Positions 42,561 through 55,404 of a DNA stretch of 64,000 nucleotides are shown one piece after another; the stretch's first letter is position 1, and the number at the start of each line of letters is the position of its first letter. Origin of the DNA: Gymnogyps californianus (Eukaryota; Chordata; Aves; Accipitriformes; Cathartidae). The stretch covers positions 66,040,020-66,104,019 of the forward strand of contig NC_059471.1 of assembly GCF_018139145.2 (NCBI RefSeq), given 5' to 3'. The notes below the pieces were generated by a model that worked only from the letters and a program-made list of their open reading frames with translations, was not told the origin of the DNA and did not search any database. The translations under genes and the position numbers were made by a program.

Positions 42561-45050
42561 GTGGTTTTACTTACAAACTGGCAGAATTGCTTTTAAGCAT
42601 CTCCAACAAAAGAGGTATAAAAAAGAAATCAAAGTGGAAGAAACAGTCAAAATGCTACAAGTATAATGGAAAATCCTTATGTGCCGGTAAGCATTAATAG
42701 GTAACAAAGCAAACTTGAATATACCCATCGCTTTTCTTCATCCTGTATGCACTGAACAGGTTGAATTATGACAAAATCTTGTCATATATGACCTTAGTTT
42801 TCAGACTTTACAGTGTTTCCATAAATATTATTAATTCAAATATCCAGAATCAATGTAGTTTGGTTAAATGATCTATAATCAGTAAAATTTTAGCAGGGAT
42901 CAGACAGTGGCAGAATGATATTTCCATATGTTGAAACTATCTTGTGCCACTTATGTGAACTGAAATGGCAGAACAGACTTGCTTCATTCAACCATGTCTG
43001 GGAAGACAATATGTGGGGAAAGAAACGCCATCATAATTAAGCGTCCCACCTAGATTTTCACATTAGTGTTAGGTCATTATAAATGGTGGGGAAGTGAAGC
43101 AATGTTTCTTTTCAGCGGTAAGTGCTTTGAAAGTTTTAAGGAATTTAAATGTTCGAAAACGTTTTCCAGCTCACCTTCTTTCAACATCAAGTTCAGCTCC
43201 TGATTTCCCTATTTATTCCTCTAACTCTCCTGAAGTGGCCTTCAAAATACATAAGCGTGGATTTATTGTAAACTTCGCTGTTGCAGCTTCACTGTGGTTG
43301 TTCTGATCATTTCAGGACAAATGTGACAGTTTAAACTAATGACTGAACATCTATTGTGTTAGTGCTGTTTCCTGGTTATCTAGTTATTATTTATTTCCTG
43401 CTTGTTCTATTGTTTCTTGCCTTACGAAGACTCCTGTTCGCTCTGATAAAATTCCTTATAACATGGCTGCAACACCAAGGGTTGGGTAAAAGGGGTCCTC
43501 TGAACGATAACACAAAGAGCATATAAAGAATCCATCACAGCAGTCAGTAGTATAATGCAATTTATTTTCACTAGACATCCTCTTCACTACTGGATTAGTC
43601 ACTTCACTAATGAGCAAATGACCCATAACTCACAGGAGTGGGAACTTAATGTGCAGGTCTTGCCTTCACCAGTGCAGATGAACTGCAGTGTGCTCACCAT
43701 TATACAATCATTTAATATTTATGGCTCCTTCCCATCTTTCTTGGGCATTCCATACGCTGTGGGAGTTTCAGGTGGGTGAAAAATGCAGGACCCAATAGCA
43801 AAACAGATACCGGGCTTTATATTTTTTATTGTTCCAGAAAACATTAATAAAAGATGCCTCTTGCATCTAGATTCCACGAGGAGCCCATAAGCAGACAATG
43901 AACTGGTTTTAAAAAGCAATCTTTGTACCTGCTAATACATTCAAGATGCTATTTTCTACCACTATATGCTAGGCATCTTTCGAATTTATTGTCCAGATCT
44001 CACTTTAGCATGACTTTAAGTTTAAAGAGAATTTATCAGGTCATTCAATGTATGAATGCAGCTTGTCTCCCTGTGCTAGGAAAAGTTGACACTGTGAAAT
44101 CTAAAAAATTCTGAGTTTGTCAGTAAAAGGAGAGTTTACAGTTCCAGTGGAATCAAAGAACTTGTGAGATCTTACTTTTAAATGTGGGTTTTTTTCCCCT
44201 TTCTTTAATTTCACATATTGATTGTATGTATTTACAGAGCCCAGAAATTTGAGTCTATGATTACTAATTATTAATAACTCAGATTTCAGAACAAAATTCA
44301 ATCAAAAGTATAAAATATTTAGAATTTTGAAGTTAGTGGATCACCCTATGTGACCAGGAAAGCAGAAATGGAAGCAGAAGTACATTCTGTACCTCATTTG
44401 GTAAGAATGATGACAAGATTTCCATTCCTGGCATTATTTTTATCATTTTAAAGCAAATTCTAGGACTCGGTTTGTACACATAGCCCAGAAATAGTTTCCT
44501 AGAGACAAAATGACTTTTAGCTTTGATGATAGGGCTGAATCTCTTCTGCTGAAATCCCCAAGATAAGTTTATCCCTAACTTTATACCTGGCAGATCACAG
44601 AAAATTTACCTGCCTGACACAATAAAACCTGTGGTAATTTGAAGGATTCTAAGCCTTTATAAATATTCTAAGCCTTTACCCACTTACACACAAGGCCAGA
44701 AAACAAAATTGTTTCTATTTTCTCAAATCCTAAATAAGACCCTGGACCAAATCCCACTGAAGTCAGCTGTACTCTTTCGTATTGACTACCATAGATCTGA
44801 AATCAGGGTGTACCTGCAATTCTCTTCTGTTGTTCTGCATCAGTGATGGTTTTGTGCAAAACCTTGGATAAAGTGTTGCCAACGACTCTCAGGATAGAAT
44901 TAGCTGAGCAGTAAAATGGAACGGTTAGCCTGCTGCTGTGTTATGTATTACATTTTATTGATGTAGCAAGTACTATAGGTGTTAGGTCTATGAATACCTC
45001 TGATCTTTCGTGAATTAATTCCTCTTTCAAATCAAAAGCCTGTGGTTAAA
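42561..45050. other. Gene-desert sequence, nothing firm identified
   Basis: AT-rich unique sequence without supported exons. 44738-44815 (AAATCCCACTGAAGTCAGC and TATTGACTACCATAG) resembles a short palindrome-like repeat common in birds and turtles; low certainty. Confidence 0.45.
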
Positions 45051-45064
45051 CTGGAGTATACTTT

Positions 45065-45520
45065 AGAAACATGTTTTATTTGGAGAATTTTCAGGGATGA
45101 AAAATCCACCACAGTCTTCAGTAGACAATTTCAGTGGTTAGTTGCCATCACCATTAACCATTTAGGTCTTTTTTTTTAGTCAAAATTTGTCTAGCTTGAA
45201 CTTCCAGGTGTGGTGTAACATGTATTCCTTTGTCTGCTAGACTGAAGAGTCCTCTACAGCCATCCTTCTGCCCCCATATAGGTACTTACGTGACCAAGTC
45301 ACCCCTTAACCCAGGCTTTCATATGATTTATCTAGACTGAGTACCTTCCCTTTCTTCTACATGCACTGTCAATAATGCTTTCCAGTCTTTTAACCATGCT
45401 ACTTGCTCTCCTCTGAAATCTTTCCAACATCCTCTAGGTTTATAGCAAGGTGTTCTCAAGCAGCTACGCAGAATTCAGACTATTTTAAACCTGGAGTAGT
45501 GGCTGTGTTAAGTTCTTATT
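45065..45520 (-). mobile_element. Ancient L3/CR1-like LINE 3' fragment, degraded
   Basis: On the + strand the block reads as the reverse complement of the reverse-transcriptase C-terminal end and 3' tail of amniote L3/CR1-type LINEs. Diagnostic pieces are TTTGTCTGCTAGACTGAAGAG, AAGTCACCCCTTAACC, GACTGAGTACCTTCC, CTTTTAACCATGCTACTTGC and CTCCTCTGAAATCTTTCCAA in that order. No open frame survives. Divergence implies an insertion much older than the CR1 at 54 kb. Family assigned from memory of consensus sequences. Confidence 0.6.
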
Positions 45521-46325
45521 AGAATTATATTAGTCATAAAGGCATTAGAAATAAATAGCAACAGCTGTAAAAAAAGGTGACATTTCAGCTGGTACTTCAG
45601 GGTTAGAGCTTTAGGGATGGGCCTTAATGGGAAAATAAGAGGTATTTGTGCCTTCAGCACTTAGAAACGTCAGCCTCTTTGTTTGGGTTTCTAAATATAG
45701 GTGTAGGAGCCTAACAAGAGGCGTCATTTCATAACCTAGAAAACTCCTCCTTTTATTTATTTGTAAATGTGGTTTAACATCCTAAAATTTTCCGTGTTGC
45801 TTTGGGTGAGGGCACCGTTCTTCATCTTGTTCTTGGAAGGTTGCCTAATATTTGTGTCCAATGTTAAGGTCAGTGCAGAAACACGGTCGGAGGACTGATG
45901 CTGTGCAAAGCAACGATCCCAGTAAAGTTTATGAAGCACTTTCCTTCGGGGCAAAAGTAACACATTAAACTTTATTGTAATTGCTTTTTCTTTGGAAAAT
46001 TATGTTGTTATAATTCATACCTGCTATAAGATCTCCAGTGCAACTGCTTCGTGAAAATGTTGCTATATCATGTGAAGAGCCTTATAAAACTTATTTAAGG
46101 TATTTCAGCCAGTAATTGACAGTTGGTAGACTGGTCTATGACACAACTATTTCATGCAATGAGCATCTGGTATTTCTCACCCAATCACGCTGGTATTTTA
46201 TGAAGTTGCTCTAACAAAAAGAAATCCTGTCAAATTTGGAGGAGTGAAATATTCTGCTTTTCTCTGTTTTGCTGAAATATGTCCTACCAGTAAAGCAAGC
46301 AATACCCCTGTAAAACTGTATCTCT
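45521..46325. other. Noncoding AT-rich stretch
   Basis: No exon. A motif-rich part lies at 45960-46030 (CTTTATTGTAATTGC). Confidence 0.45.
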
Positions 46326-46328
46326 GTT

Positions 46329-46380
46329 AAAACAAACAAACAAACAAACAAACAAACAAACAAACAAACATACAAACAAA
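46329..46380. repeat. (CAAA)n microsatellite
   Basis: About 12 CAAA units with one TACA interruption. Confidence 0.95.
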
Positions 46381-46955
46381 TAGTTCAATGTGTTATTTAA
46401 GCAAAAATGCTCAGTTGCTTAGTATTCCCATGATAGAGTTTTTCTTCTAGCCTTTTCTGTCAGGCTTTTTACTTCTGCTTCTGTTGGTTTTGTTCATGCT
46501 TTCAATCTGTCACTGTATCTTACACTCCTCCTGTTTTTCTCTCTCCTCTATTTCCTTCTGCCTTACCAAGTCCATGCGGGATGAGCAGAAACAGAGACTC
46601 CTCTGACCACCTTGGTTTTCGAACATGGGGGTTTTGTGCTCTAAAGAGAGGTAAGCTGGGGAACGGCTGAGATCAGAGCTACATTGTTCAGAGAATTAAA
46701 AATGAGACTACAGGGAGAAAGAAGGCAGGACTGAAAAATAAATCCCGACAAGAGAGGGTTTAAGAAAACCCTCTCTGTTGTGCAACTCTACAGTCAGTTT
46801 CAGAGGGAGGACTATATATCTGTGCGGTCCCCCTAAGACCTGGTCCTGTCAGGGTAATTTCTCCCATTTTACAACTTCAACGCCGCACTAAAATTGTGAC
46901 ACGGTTTCATAAGTCAGTTCAGTGCACAGCCATTTCACCTTCCCTCATCCCCCCT
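46381..46955. other. Noncoding stretch
   Basis: No exon, repeat or RNA gene recognised. Confidence 0.5.
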
Positions 46956-46959
46956 CACT

Positions 46960-47480
46960 CCTGCAAGATGCGTCTAGGGTGCAGCGCCAGCCACGAGTCA
47001 ATCAAGGATGGTTCTGATTGTAAATGCCTGCAATGGTATAAATGACAGTGCTGAAGGAGATTATATTCAGAGCCACATACATGCTGCAGAGGTCCCACCT
47101 CGAGATTAGCCTAAAATACCACCCAGATCTCTAGGTCCCTCCCAATTAGCACAGCCAGGCAATCTTCCTGGCACTACAGAGGCAAAGACATATTTTTAGC
47201 TCAGTGCTGTGCTCTCTCCCCTGAACTCTTGGAGCCCCGCTGAGCCAATGGAGTCCCAATCAATGGGCTAGCTCTGATGCTGCCCCTTCACAAAATTGCC
47301 TGTAAAGCCAGTTCAGCGAAGGGATCTGTAATGAGCTCGGCAGCTTGGGGCTCTCAGTAAACTGCAGTGGTGAAGTGAGTTCATGGCTGAAATACCAGCC
47401 CTTTTATTCATCAGTACCACATCAATTAGTAGTTTAACAGGCAGAGGAAAGATACAGTGAGTGTTCATTTAATATTAGGC
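46960..47480. promoter_or_regulatory. Candidate conserved noncoding enhancer
   Basis: GAGTCAATCAAGG, TGATTGTAAATGCC, ATAAATGACAGTGC (TALE core), GAGATTAGCC, CCCAATTAGCAC, TCAATTAGTAG. CpG-poor, little simple sequence, long. Enhancer role inferred. Confidence 0.4.
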
Positions 47481-50400
47481 TGATCATAGTCTGTATTTGT
47501 GCTAATTCTGGCAAGTTTTCCACATTTTGGTACTTGAGGAGATCTATTTTCTTAATTGTATTTCTCCATATCCCACGCTACAAAGAACCTGCCAGCTAAG
47601 TTCAGTTGCAATGTGTAGAATCAAAATGTAGATATTAGTAGATAAGAAGTTAAAACAATTCTTCTTAGAGATTGAACAATTCGTGAAGAAAGAAGAATGT
47701 CCTAGGATCCTGTAGGATTCATATATGATTCATGATATTGTTGTTATACTTACGGTTCTGGTTTATTACTCTCAGAGAGCATTAAGCATTAATGATTTGC
47801 ATTATACAGGAAACACTTGTGAGTTAATCAGTGCCTCAAGTTCTTCAGTGGTTCCACTCTTTCTTTCTTCCTGTCTTACAAAGAGCTGATTTTATTACTT
47901 AATTAGTTCCTCTGGTCAAGGACTATGGACCCAAGTGTTGTCAAAGTTAGCAGAAAGAAACATCTGTCCACTCAGCCGGAGTTCTCTCCCATCAGCGGGA
48001 GGGACGGACAAACAGTTGATGGCAAACAGTATGTTCACCAAATGATGGGCTATTATGATTTAACAAACTGATTGCAACAGTTTAGGGTTTTTTTTGTATT
48101 TTGTTGTTATTTATAAGTATTCAAGAAATACTTGCCGGAAACATATTTCAGCCAATTTCAGCCTCTTGCACGTTGGATCTGTGCCTTCACTATTCATGCT
48201 TGCCGCTCTCCCAGAGTAACTAGTCCCCCAAGTCGTACAGGGTTGTTTCTTGTCCATTACTGGTAAGAGGAACTAATAAATAGAAGGGTGGAATTATGAA
48301 TTAATTTCTGCTTTCTCACTGGGAAATAGAATCCCCTTTTCTTTGTAGGCAAGCACAAGTCTACCCAGGTCAAGCTTAATATGTGACATTGGAAGTTCAA
48401 GATTCCTGGGCCCTTGATTCCCTCAGAAAAAGAGAAGATTTCTTTGAAAGTCAGCAGCTATAATGAGTATTTCAGATTTTAAGGTTTTTTCTGATGTGCT
48501 GTTCCTAGGACTCTATGATGTGAAGTCACTAGCTTGGGACAAATTTAATATTCATTCTCATTCATTAGTATTGCAAAAAAGTCTTATTCTCAAATATTTC
48601 TTTACTCTGTTCTCATGTAGAAAAAGAACAAAACAGTTCAGAACTTTCTGCTATCCCTATTCTTTAACATACCTGCATAATCACTGCTTTTTCTGTTATC
48701 TTAAAATGTATTCTGGGGATCAACTTCAGTTTTCCTGACATCTGCTGCATGACAGAACGCTGACACCTTTTTCTGCTAAGTACCCCCCATCCCCCCAGCA
48801 GTCTCTGTTATAGCCCATCAGTCAGTTTTGCTGGGCTATACAAGCATCTCTGTGTCTCTGCCACGTGCTGGGGCTCCCCAGAAATGCAGCTTGGTCTCTC
48901 CACCTCACTCACCTTTTAATGGCTCAGATTTTCAACAAACACTACTGTATTTCTCATCGTTCCACTTGTCTATGTTTTCTGTGACTAAAATAGTCCTTTC
49001 CAACAAGGCGATATTATATTCCATGCTATGATGTTTTCTTTTCATTTATTACATGCCTATTACTCTGATAGTTACGTATTTTGTGTTTTCTGAAACTCCT
49101 CTCTCACAGTTTCTTCACCTGTCTGACCCATTCTTAAGTCCACATGTCTCGCCCCATGATGTGTCTGTCGCCTATGAAGTAAAAGCTTTTCTCTCTGTGC
49201 CTTCAAGGATCTGCATCGCTCGGCTCCTGCCTTTTCCCTAACCTCCCTGCTAAGGCTGGTCAGAATGACTGTCACGCAAGGGGTTTTTCGTCAAAATATG
49301 TTCTTTTTTGGTGAAGATGGCTGAGTTATTGCCAGTGAGAACGAAACTGAATGTTATAACCTTGGAAACTGTCAGAACATAAAACTGTTGCCAATGGCCA
49401 TGTCTGCTTCCACCCATGGTCCCTGTTGTCTCCTTCCTTCTCTGCTCCCCAGCAGACATCAGATCCAATATCCATTTTATCTTCCTTCTTCATAAACACC
49501 TCTCCTCAGTCTCCCAGACCAGCCTTTATACCAGGAATATTATTTCCCAGATGCTCTAAGTACTTCACTCTGTTTTTTCCTAATTCTCCTCCATTTTAAG
49601 AGGAACAAGTAAGGAGGAACAGCTGAGAAAGCCGTCGATGTCTCATTGATAGGACTCATCATATGGCTTTCTTATTAGATCCACGGTCCCAATGATCCTT
49701 TTCCCCTCTGCTTCAGTCTTCATACTATCCTAGGGAAGGAGCACATTGTGACTTCTTTGGGCTTTTTCTGGCACATCTTTCACATTTTTGAGTCGTTAAA
49801 ATATTAATAAATGTTAATATAAAGTATAAAATATAATAATATAAACACACGACAATGGCATCTACTAAGGCAAGTAACTGCATGAGACATGTACATGTAA
49901 GTCCTCCTTCTGAATGGCATGACTAGATGTTTGTTTGCTCTTCAGGCCTCTTGGGAGGGGTTCTGAGGGAATTCATGGTTATGAGAATGATGCCCACACA
50001 GTTTTGTCGGTTTTGCATAAATGCAGAGCTACCAAGGCTTTGCTTGGTGCTTGGTAGGATCTTTGCTCCATGGTGCTTTTCCTCACTGCACTCCTTCCCA
50101 AACTAAAACCATATACTAATATATTCACAAACTGAGTTACATTGGGTCCTGTTTATGGACAGGCAATAGGAACAACTGCATGGAATCCCAGGCCACAGAA
50201 GGAAGAAGATATTGAGGTGACCACAGCAAAATTCACCCTATTTTGGAAGGACCCATGCCTTGCAACCCTCAGAAGCCTGATGCTGGCTGCACTGTTGAGG
50301 TTGCCACAAACATTTGTCACCCACTGTGGGTCCCTCTACATTTTCTGATCTGGGAAAGACACAGCTAGGTCCCTGAAAGCGCCTTCCCTTCACAGTTCCA

Positions 50401-53400
50401 GCTGCAGCCACGAGGAGCAACTCCACAAGGCTCTTCTGCTGTGACATTGACAAGTCAGCAAGAAGCAGCAACAAATTCAGAAGGCCACAGGGACAGGCAC
50501 ACAGTCCTCTCGCGGGTACTGTCAGCACAGATTTCTCTTTCTCTGCTGTCCAGAAATGAAGGCAATAGGTGAGCTTGTCTGAGGGAGGCAATGGTCAGGG
50601 AGAGAGGGAAGTTTCTTTAAGTAGTCAAGATACTGTATGATCTGTTGAGCTATTACAGGATGCTAGTGGAGATGAATTCAACATAACTGGGGGAAAAGTG
50701 GTCATGTGTAGAAGACACCTGTAATGTGCCTTTTTCTGAGGGAGCAAGAATAATGTCTACTCCTTCTGTGGAGATGGGAAAGGGAGAGATTTTAGGTCAC
50801 GGTCCTCAAAATCGGGGCATGCACAGAAACAACAGGATATGGGCTACTAATAGCTGTATATCCCCATATATGTCGAAGGAAGAAAATCTACAAGTAATGG
50901 CCTTCATTAAAAAGTAGACTTGTGGTTGTTTTACTGGTGATAACCCTGCATCAATAAGTCAAATGAGTGCAGGGATGAGGATCCTTTGCAGAGCCCTCAA
51001 GAATTGAAGTGTCGGTGCCAGCCTGATGCCAAAAAGGGTGCACATGGTACGACCTAAGCCTGGCAGTCAGCTCCTTGTGACTGTCGTCCTCAGGGGCTGC
51101 AATTGGTATTCAAAAGTTGCATTCATGCACAACCTGGTGAGCATCCAGCAGATTCTGGAAGGCAGATGAAACATGGCTTCATTTTATAGCTTATTCATGA
51201 TTTTAGAGGGGTCTTTAAATAGCATATGATACAAGAGAAGAAAACCTGATGCTATTCCTGAGACTTCTGTGGTTTAAAGATGAACAGGAGACTTCTTTGG
51301 CCCAGCACACTGGGTCTTACTGTGAAACTGGTTCTGGGAAAAACTGAGAGGATAAGCAGTCTTGCCATCTGAGATATACTACATCCATGAGCCTGAATTA
51401 TATACAGGAAAAATAGAGAGTATTTTGCTCTCCTGAGTGTTTGTGAAAAATCAGCAGAAAAGGAGAGTTTAGATTTAAAATTAATCTAAATATTTAAAAT
51501 CTGAGTTTAGATAAAAATTCAGTTTCTGCTTTCCTCAGTTGTTGCTCCTGGAGTCTTCCCATTATGTTTTCAATTTCTACTCAGCAGTCTAGTTTTCAGA
51601 GTTGTATAACTTTAAAGTTTCAAGGAAATATGTTAGCCAGTAGCCTCACCTTAGCGACTGCTTGTAATTTTTCTGGTATGCTGTCATGTAAATACGACCA
51701 GGTCTAATAATCTTCTGCATTACAGCTTGCGAAACTCCATTAACATCCAAAGGTCTGCATAGGTAGAAAATTTGACTCATGGTTATTTAAGAAATTTGTA
51801 TATTCTTTCTAGGCCTTTATAGGGTCTTTGACATTATTGTACATGAGTAGCATAGCACAATATTAGTAGGAGCTACATATTTAGGAAAACTTCTTAACAA
51901 CATTATAAAACACATTTAAAATTGTCAACACTTTTGAAATTATGATACCACTTACTTTGACCTTGATACAGAGTGCATTTATCTTCCCTTCTTTATTTGT
52001 ATAAATGTCAACACCTTATCCGGGATAGAAAAAACTGCAATGCATCTTTTTTAGTTCATAAGTAGGAAACCTCTCTCTTTATACAGCAGTGAAAATGGAA
52101 ACTGTACAGTATAATACTAATACAAATGGTATCATAAAATCCCACTTCAAGAAGATTTCAGTGAAAAATAAAAAGTAAATCTGTCTTAAATATATTTGGT
52201 TAACAGAAGTAAATAATACTTGACATCAGATTGTTATATATTAAGATAAGCAGCTGCTACCTCATTTGGACATAACCAGTGTTTCTTTACTCATCAGAGA
52301 TCTGTTGCCAGTTTTCGGAACATATATTACAATGGCAACTGTTCTGTAATGGCATCATAAATACTGTGTGAATACAGCACAAGTACTGGTATGAATGCAA
52401 TACCTGATGAAGTTCTTGAAGCCACAAAGTAATGGCAAGGGATATCTTTGTTTTAGACTGAGAAACAATCAGAGTTTAAACAACTGAGCACAGCACTGCT
52501 CTCCAGTGACTGTCACCTAATGATTTAGACAACAACCTGGGGTGTCCAAGGCTATTTTTTTGCTACTCCTCAGTAACTGCCCAAAACACTGGATGCCTTA
52601 CTGTTCAGCCTGAGTTTGTTAGGTGCCCAAAGTTAGCTTTCAAACACCTTTAGAAACACTGAGTCTGGAAATTTTGGTGCCTAATCTCTTGCCTGAGATA
52701 CTTTATGACCTAAATGCATTCAAAGGGATCTAAATGCCACCTAAGTCCTGGAAGAGGAATTCTTTTTCTCTCTCAAAAATAAACAAAAACATTTTTGCCA
52801 GGACTGTCTACTCTTCAATGAGAGCCTAATCGTGAAGCTGAAGTCCTTCACCTTCTTGTCTACCCTCTTGCTGGGAATCATGTAGTAGTACTCCTCTTCC
52901 AGCGTCAGCAAGACGGATGAAGAAAGTGCCCACCGAGGTGACCCAAGGATCTAATATTAGGGGGCTACCTTGTGGGTGCTATAGGTTCAAACCTGGTCCC
53001 TGTGGGAGCACTGCAGAGAAGGGAGAGAGAGCGCTTTCACCTGTGCTTCAGACTGAATGCTGTTTGAATCTGTTGTTTCATTTTTTGTTCATGCGGTGTG
53101 AGCCAAAGGAGGCCTCCTCATTGTCTTTTGGATACCACTCCACCAAAATTGACTGGGCACTCCTGAACCGAGCAGACTGAGGTGGTTCATGTGCAGTGCA
53201 GAGCTGGGCCCTGCTGCCTACAGAAGTGTTGAGGAGCTCAGACAGACCTCTGCTTCTGCGGCAGCTCTGGGCAGTTGCCTTTGCAGCACGCAGTCTTTGG
53301 AGATCAGCTTTCTTCCCTCCGCTGAATTCACAGGGATCTCACACAGCACTTAACTGGGTGGGTTCATGTCTCTTTTTTCAATGCCGAGTGCCTGCAATGG

Positions 53401-53990
53401 CAGTGCTCTGCAGTAGGATCTTGCCCCTTGTGTACCCACGGGACAATGTGTGAGTTTTCTTTGGTGATGTTTTTGTTGTTGTTGTTCTTCTTACACTTGT
53501 ATTTATTTTCAATTAGAAAAATAGCATAAAATAAAATGCACAGATACAGAGGCTATGTTTCACACTACATCCACACCTTCTGGGGAGTGCACTGGGGAGA
53601 GACCTTGGGGCCCTTGCATGATGTGGGGCTGGCTAGTGTCCCCCCTGCCCTGGGATAAAGCTGCCTGCAATAGCCTAATCCAGGTGTCTGCCAAGCCCCT
53701 GTGGCTCTGAGACATCACTCTTTACAGATGTTCTGGGAGTAAAACTAGACTACTAGGGTGGACACAGCCTTTGTTGCAGAGTTAAACCCAGCTCCTACAC
53801 TCTTAACAACCTCCCATCTATCCCAACAAGCTGTCACCTGAGTTTGACGGTGCTTTCAACCCAGGCTGACAATCCTGCCACAGTGTTTGGGTAGCAGCAC
53901 TAGCAGTCACTTTCCCTTCTGATGCTCAGCCTGTTCTGCAGTTAGAGAAGATGACAGGGAGTACCATCCCCTGCGCACTGATGTTCTTCT
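47481..53990. other. Gene-desert sequence, one short candidate element
   Basis: No supported exon in 6.5 kb. 47755-47840 (AGCATTAAGCATTAATGATTTGCATTA-like, with a TTTGCAT POU core) is the best regulatory candidate. 52610-52755 carries GGTGCCTAA-type segments that recall old avian or turtle repeats. Frames at 50238-50591 and 52917-53453 have no recognisable domain. Confidence 0.45.
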
Positions 53991-54059
53991 AACACTTCAT
54001 CAGAATTATCCCATGTGCTGCAGAAATCCAATGTGTTTTCCCAGAATTCAGTGGAAAAG

Positions 54060-55404
54060 AGTCGCAGTCAAATTTACCAGAACTGAATGTGGTAAGGGAT
54101 GTCAAAGACAACAGAAGGACTTCTATAAGCATATAGGTGACAAAAGGAAGGCTAAGGAAAATGTGGGCCCACTGCTGAAGGAGATGGGGGGCCTGGTTAC
54201 GCAGGACATGAGGTACTGCATGCCTTCTTTGCCTCAGTCTTTACTAGCAAGACCAGCCTTCAGGAATCCCAGATCCCAGAGACCAGGGGGAAAGGCTTTT
54301 GATGCTGTTTCCCATTAAATCCACATAGAGAAGCTGTTGAATTATGGGCTGGATGAGTAGACAGTGAGGTGGATTGAAAACTGGCTGAATGGCTGGGCCC
54401 AGAGGGTGGTGGTCAGTCTCATGAAGTCTAGTTGGAGGCCAGTAACTAGCCGTGTACACCAGGAGTCCAATCCTGTTTAACATCTTCATTAATGATCTGG
54501 ATGATGGGGCAGAGTGCACCCTCAGCAAATTTGCAGTTGATGCAAAACTGGGAAGAGTTGCTAATATGCCAGAGGGTCGTGCTGCCATCCAGAGGGACCT
54601 TGACAGGCTGGAGAAACGGGCTGACAGGAACCTCATGAAGTTCAACAAGGAGAAGCGCAAAGTTCTGCACCTGGGGAAGAACAACCCCAGGCACCAGTAC
54701 ATGCTGGGGGCTGCCCAGCTGGAAAACAGCTCCACAGAAAAGGACCTGTGGGTCCTGGTGGACACCAATTTGAACTTGAGCCAGCAGTGTGTCCTTGTCA
54801 CAAAGAAGGTTAATGTTATCTTGGGCTGCATTAGCAAGTATTGCCAGCAGGTTGAGGGAGGTGATCCTTCTCCTCTACTCAGCATTGGTGAGGCTACAGC
54901 TGGAGTACTGTTTCCAGTTCTGGGCTCCCCAGTACAAGAGAGACATGGACATACTGCAGGAACTCCAATGAAGGGCCATGAAGATGATTAAGGGACTGAA
55001 GCACCTCCCATATGAGGACAGACTGAGAGAGCTGGGACTGTCCAGCCTGGAGTAGAGAAGGCTCAGGGGGGATCTTATCAATGTATATAACTACCTGAAG
55101 GGAGGGTGCAAAGAGGATGGAGCCTGGCTCTTTTCAGTGGTGCCCAGTGACAGGAGAAAGGGCAATGGGCACAAACTGAAACACAGGAGGCTCCTTTTAA
55201 ATGTAAGAAAAGACTTTACTGTGAGGAGGATTGAGCACTGGCACAGGTTGCCCCGGGAGGTTCTGGAGTCTCCGTCCTTGGAGATATGCCAGTTGCCCAG
55301 GCATGGTCCTGGGCAGCTGGCTCTAGGTGTCCCTGCTTGAGCAGGAGGGTTGGACCAGATGACCTCCGGAGGTCCCTTACAATCTCAGCCATTCTGTGAT
55401 TCTG
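54060..55404 (+). mobile_element. CR1 LINE, 5'-truncated, internally deleted, dead
   Basis: Non-LTR retrotransposon copy in sense orientation. It carries parts of the reverse transcriptase: a short N-terminal piece with DKRKAKENVGPLL and LVTQDM, a junction near 54293 straight into KAFDAVSH, then VLFNIFINDLDDG-type sequence, the RT C-terminus and thumb (HLGKNNPRHQY, HKLKHRR, HWHRLPREV). The catalytic FADD motif reads FAVD, and stops and frame changes occur (for example TAA after AVSH). The 3' end has GACCTCCGGAGGTCCC and terminates ATTCTGTG-ATTCTG, typical of avian CR1. Non-functional. Confidence 0.93.

Noticed and set aside
52610..52755. Possible interspersed repeat with GGTGCCTAA-type segments
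   Set aside because: Only a vague likeness to old avian or turtle repeats; cannot name a family.
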